Below, in pieces: positions 5,266 to 8,510 of a stretch of DNA of 8,510 bases; position 1 is the stretch's first letter, and each line of letters opens with the position of its first letter. Below the pieces are notes generated by a model. That model was not told the DNA's origin and searched no databases. It saw only the letters and a program-made list of their open reading frames with translations. This DNA comes from Porticoccaceae bacterium (GTDB lineage Bacteria; Pseudomonadota; Gammaproteobacteria; Pseudomonadales; Porticoccaceae), in contig DLXZ01000021.1 of NCBI GenBank assembly GCA_003448675.1, positions 1,702 through 10,211 on the forward strand. The letters run 5' to 3'. Made by a program: the position numbers and the translations under genes.

Positions 5266-8200
5266 TAGGCAGGCTCCGGTTCCGATGCAAGCTGGTCGAG
5301 GATATCCGAAACCACATCAAGGCGTTCTTCGGCGCTAAACATTTCTGTCGTGAAGCGCAATTCGCTTGCGCCCTGCAAGCGGAAAATGTCCGGATGGTTT
5401 TGTACCAGTTCGACGATTTTAATGGGTTCAATGCACGTGTGCGTGGCGAATTCAATTTTACCGCCGTTAGGGCCGGCGTCCAGGCGGGTGATTCCTAGCT
5501 TTTCAATTCGCTGCCGCATTTCGGTAACTGTGAACAGGTTCTTTACATATTGGGGCAGTAGGCCGAAGCGATCGATCATTTCCACCTGTAGTTCCCGAAT
5601 TTGGCCGCCAGTTTTGGTGTTGCCGATGCGCTTGTAAAGGATCAGTCGGTTGTGGATATCGGGCACGTAATCGTCTGGAATCAGTGCGGGAATATTCAGA
5701 TTTACCTCGGTGCTGGAGCGGGCGTCGGTATCCAGGTCCAGGGTCTCGCCCCGGCGTACCGCCGCCACGGCTTTTTCCAGTAGCTCCATATACAGAGAGA
5801 AGCCGATGTTGTGGATATGGCCGCTCTGGCCATCACCCAGTAGCTCGCCAGCGCCCCGGATCTCCAGGTCGTGGGTGGCGAGGGTAAAGCCCGAGCCCAG
5901 GTGATCGGCCGCGGCAATGGCCTCAAGACGCTTGTGGGCGTCATCGGACATCAGCTTGGGATGGGGCGTCAGCAGGTAGGCGTAAGCCTGGTGGTGGGAG
6001 CGTCCGACCCGGCCGCGCAGTTGATGCAGTTGGGCGAGGCCCAGTTTGTCGGCGCGGTTAATAATGATGGTGTTGGCGCTGGGGACATCGATGCCGGTTT
6101 CTATGATCGTGGAGCACACCAAAACGTTGTTGCGCTGATGGTAGAAGTCGGACATGACCCGCTCCAGCTCCCGCTCGCGCATCTGCCCATGGGCGATGGC
6201 GATGCGGGCGTCGGGCACGATGGCGTTCAGCTCCTCCGCCGCACGTTCAATGGATTTGACGTCGTTATGCAGATAGTAGACCTGGCCGCCACGGAGCAGC
6301 TCCCGCAAAACGGCTTCCTGAATAACGCGTTTTTCCGCCTGGTGGATGAAGGTTTTCACCGATAGACGCCGGGCCGGTGGCGTGGCGATGATGGACAGAT
6401 CCCGTAGGCTGCCCATGGCCATGTTGAGTGTCCGTGGAATCGGTGTGGCGGTGAGTGTGAGGATGTCTATCTCGCTGCGTAGACCCTTGAGCTTCTCTTT
6501 CTGGTTGACGCCAAAGCGGTGCTCCTCGTCGATTACCAGCAGGCCCAGCTCTCGGTAATCGATCTGCTGGTTAAGTAGTTTATGCGTGCCGATCAGGATA
6601 TCGGTTTCGCCATTGCCAATGGCGTCGATAGCCCGCTGCTGATCCTTACCGGTCTTGAAGCGGGATAGTACATCGATGTTCACCGGCCAGTTGGCGAAAC
6701 GATCCCGAAAGTTATCGTAGTGTTGCTGGGCCAGCAGGGTGGTGGGTACCAGGATGACGACCTGGCGTTTGTTGGCCACGGCCAGGAAGGCGGCGCGCAT
6801 GGCCACTTCGGTTTTGCCAAAACCGACATCGCCGCAGACCAGGCGATCCATGGGCTGGTCGCCTGACATATCGCGGCAGACTGCGTCGATGGCGTCCAGC
6901 TGATCGGGGGTTTCCTCGAACGGGAATTCGGCACAAAAAGCGCGGTAGTCGTTCATGGAAACATCGTATTTGAAGCCCTGGTGGGCGGCCCGCTCGGCGT
7001 AGATGCCGAGCAACTCGGCGGCGGTATCGCGAATCTGTCGGGCGGCTTTGTCCCTGGCTTTTTGCCACTGGTCGCTACCCAGTCGATGCAGTGGTGCGTG
7101 TTCGTCGTCGCCACTACTGTAGCGGCTGATCAGGTGCAGGTTGGCGACCGGCACGTAGAGCTTGGCATCGTCGGCGTAGCTGAGGCTCAGAAATTCCTGG
7201 GGTTCACTGTCAACCTCGAAGATTTTCAAGCCCTGATAGCGACCGACGCCGTGATCGATGTGCACAACAGCCGCGCCCAGTTGCAACTCGGTCAGGCTCT
7301 TGATGATTTGCTCGCCGCTGTCGTAGCCGCGCTGGCGCCGCCGGCGTTGCATAATTTGCTGGCCGAACAGTTCGGTTTCGCTGATCAGGCTGATTCCCAA
7401 CCCAGGAATAGCCAGACCACGTTCCAGGGGATAAACACAGATATACAGGCCCTTATCCGCACCGACAAAATCGGACCAGCCCGACAGCACTTCGGGAACG
7501 ATGTCGATGCTGGCCAACAGTTCCAGCAGCACTTCGCGCCGGCCGGCGGACTCGGCGCACAACAGTACCTTGCCGTCGTTTTTAAGAAGATAGTCTTCGA
7601 TATTGGCCAGGGGTTGCTGGGCCTTGGCGTCGATGCTGACGTCTGGCAGTTTCATGCTGTGGAAGCAGTGGGATTCGGTGGCGGGCGTTTCACCGCTGCT
7701 GTCGAAATCCGTGCGCGGCAGGGCGCCCAGGGCGCTGAACCATTCTTCCACCGGCATAAATACCCGCGCTGGTTTTAGCAGCGGACGGCGGGGGTCGACA
7801 CCGTACTCGCTATAACGCTCATTGACCTCATGCCAGAAATGCTGAACCGCTTCGTTGATGTTGGCCTCGGTGAATACCAGGGTTTCATCGGGCAGATAAT
7901 CGAACAGGCTGGCGCAATGTTCGAAAAACAGCGGCAGGTAGTACTCGATGCCCCCCGGCAGCAGGCCCGCCTTAACATCTTGATATACCGTACAGGCGCT
8001 GGGGTCGACATCGAACTCATCGTGCCAGTTGTCTAGAAAATGCTTGATGCCAGCATCGCTATGGGGGAATTCCCGACCGGGCAGCAGTTCAATGGCAGGG
8101 ATTTTTTCGGTGCTGAGCTGGCTTTCGGGGTCAAAGCGTCGCAGGGTTTCTATCTCGTCGCCAAACAGGTCAATGCGCACCGGCAGACTGGCGCCCATGG

Positions 8201-8510
8201 GGTAGACATCTATCAGGGCGCCACGCACCGCGTATTCCCCGTGTTCGCGCACTGTATCGACATTATGATAGCCGGCCAGCTGCAATTGCCGGCGCAGGGC
8301 GCTAATATCGACGGTGTCGCCGGTGCGGTATACAAAACTGTTGCCGGCGATGAAAGCCGGTGGCGCCAGGCGGTGCATGGCGGTGGTGACCGGAACGATG
8401 ACAATTCCCCGTTCGAGCCTGGGCAGGCGGTAGAGTGTCGCCAGACGCTCGGAAATAATATCCTCATGGGGTGAGAACAAATCGTAGGGCAGTGTCTCCC
8501 AGTCCGGAAA
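5265..8510 (-). CDS. mfd: Transcription-repair coupling factor Mfd (5' end outside window)
   Basis: This cytoplasmic SF2 DNA translocase pushes stalled RNA polymerase off damaged DNA and recruits UvrA for nucleotide excision repair. The frame is open to base 8510 (first visible residues FPDWETLPYD), so 1081 residues are visible. Aligning the Walker A lysine to E. coli Mfd K634 implies about 68 N-terminal residues are missing. Domains in visible numbering: UvrB-like N-terminal module with GEYAVRGALI (91-100), whose Arg and nearby RIDLF (112-116) match E. coli UvrA-contact residues; RNA-polymerase-interaction domain near 408-465; Walker A GDVGFGKTE (560-568); DEEH box (661-664); TATPIPRTL (687-695); QLRGRVGR (830-837); the translocation motif around LATHDLEIRGAGELLG (877-892); and the C-terminal D7 regulatory domain from about 935. 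It looks intact. It is followed with a one-base overlap by csiV. Confidence 0.98.
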   Translation of the reverse strand, partial: FPDWETLPYDLFSPHEDIISERLATLYRLPRLERGIVIVPVTTAMHRLAPPAFIAGNSFVYRTGDTVDISALRRQLQLAGYHNVDTVREHGEYAVRGALIDVYPMGASLPVRIDLFGDEIETLRRFDPESQLSTEKIPAIELLPGREFPHSDAGIKHFLDNWHDEFDVDPSACTVYQDVKAGLLPGGIEYYLPLFFEHCASLFDYLPDETLVFTEANINEAVQHFWHEVNERYSEYGVDPRRPLLKPARVFMPVEEWFSALGALPRTDFDSSGETPATESHCFHSMKLPDVSIDAKAQQPLANIEDYLLKNDGKVLLCAESAGRREVLLELLASIDIVPEVLSGWSDFVGADKGLYICVYPLERGLAIPGLGISLISETELFGQQIMQRRRRQRGYDSGEQIIKSLTELQLGAAVVHIDHGVGRYQGLKIFEVDSEPQEFLSLSYADDAKLYVPVANLHLISRYSSGDDEHAPLHRLGSDQWQKARDKAARQIRDTAAELLGIYAERAAHQGFKYDVSMNDYRAFCAEFPFEETPDQLDAIDAVCRDMSGDQPMDRLVCGDVGFGKTEVAMRAAFLAVANKRQVVILVPTTLLAQQHYDNFRDRFANWPVNIDVLSRFKTGKDQQRAIDAIGNGETDILIGTHKLLNQQIDYRELGLLVIDEEHRFGVNQKEKLKGLRSEIDILTLTATPIPRTLNMAMGSLRDLSIIATPPARRLSVKTFIHQAEKRVIQEAVLRELLRGGQVYYLHNDVKSIERAAEELNAIVPDARIAIAHGQMRERELERVMSDFYHQRNNVLVCSTIIETGIDVPSANTIIINRADKLGLAQLHQLRGRVGRSHHQAYAYLLTPHPKLMSDDAHKRLEAIAAADHLGSGFTLATHDLEIRGAGELLGDGQSGHIHNIGFSLYMELLEKAVAAVRRGETLDLDTDARSSTEVNLNIPALIPDDYVPDIHNRLILYKRIGNTKTGGQIRELQVEMIDRFGLLPQYVKNLFTVTEMRQRIEKLGITRLDAGPNGGKIEFATHTCIEPIKIVELVQNHPDIFRLQGASELRFTTEMFSAEERLDVVSDILDQLASEPEPA
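5274..5277 (-). promoter_or_regulatory. Ribosome binding site of csiV inside mfd
   Basis: GGAG on the minus strand lies 8 bases upstream of the csiV ATG, within the last codons of mfd. It fits csiV being translated from the mfd mRNA with coupling through the TAATG junction. Confidence 0.65.

Noticed and set aside
5871..6365. 164-residue plus-strand open frame opposite the Mfd helicase motifs
   Set aside because: It mirrors the conserved TRG/motif VI region and has a Val/Gly-rich product typical of antisense frames in GC-rich genes.
6981..7778. 265-residue open frame on the plus strand opposite mfd
   Set aside because: It lies wholly antisense to strongly conserved Mfd coding sequence, its product has low-complexity Gly/Ala/Gln composition with no recognisable motif, and no ribosome binding site supports it.

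Overview
The window reads as a stretch of gammaproteobacterial chromosome, moderately GC-rich and almost entirely coding. The strongest clues are NagZ next to S-methyl-5'-thioinosine phosphorylase, and CsiV directly behind Mfd. From memory, Pseudomonas aeruginosa has the same order (nagZ, PA3004, PA3003, mfd). Protein similarity to both Pseudomonas and Enterobacteria, and the presence of CsiV, suggest a Pseudomonadales or Cellvibrionales-like bacterium; this placement is inference. No tRNA, rRNA, insertion sequence, phage gene or CRISPR array was seen.

Layout, left to right. Plus strand: the 3' part of nagZ (1-576); a YnaI-type MscS-family mechanosensitive channel (642-1757); an MTIP-type purine nucleoside phosphorylase (1758-2522) that starts on the base after the channel's stop codon; a YqaA-type inner membrane protein with a TTG start (2538-2987); a membrane-anchored or exported alpha/beta hydrolase of the PHB-depolymerase/LpqC type (about 3003-3971); and a hotdog acyl-CoA thioesterase (3968-4444) overlapping the hydrolase by ATGA. 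Minus strand, converging: mfd (5265 to beyond the window end), followed by csiV (4501-5265) with a TAATG junction. A GC-rich inverted repeat at 4432-4466, with A and T tracts on its two flanks, lies between the convergent blocks and looks like a bidirectional intrinsic terminator.

Functionally this is mostly housekeeping: peptidoglycan recycling (NagZ), osmotic protection (channel), methylthioadenosine salvage (MTIP), transcription-coupled repair (Mfd) and an envelope protein (CsiV). The less ordinary part is the four-gene stretch (channel, yqaA, hydrolase, thioesterase) placed within the otherwise recognisable nagZ-MTIP-csiV-mfd neighbourhood. The translationally coupled hydrolase/thioesterase pair is the best candidate for an uncharacterised functional module. 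I see no clear evidence of a wholly new system. Gaps between genes are all below 70 bases, and no convincing sigma-70 promoter was found in them.
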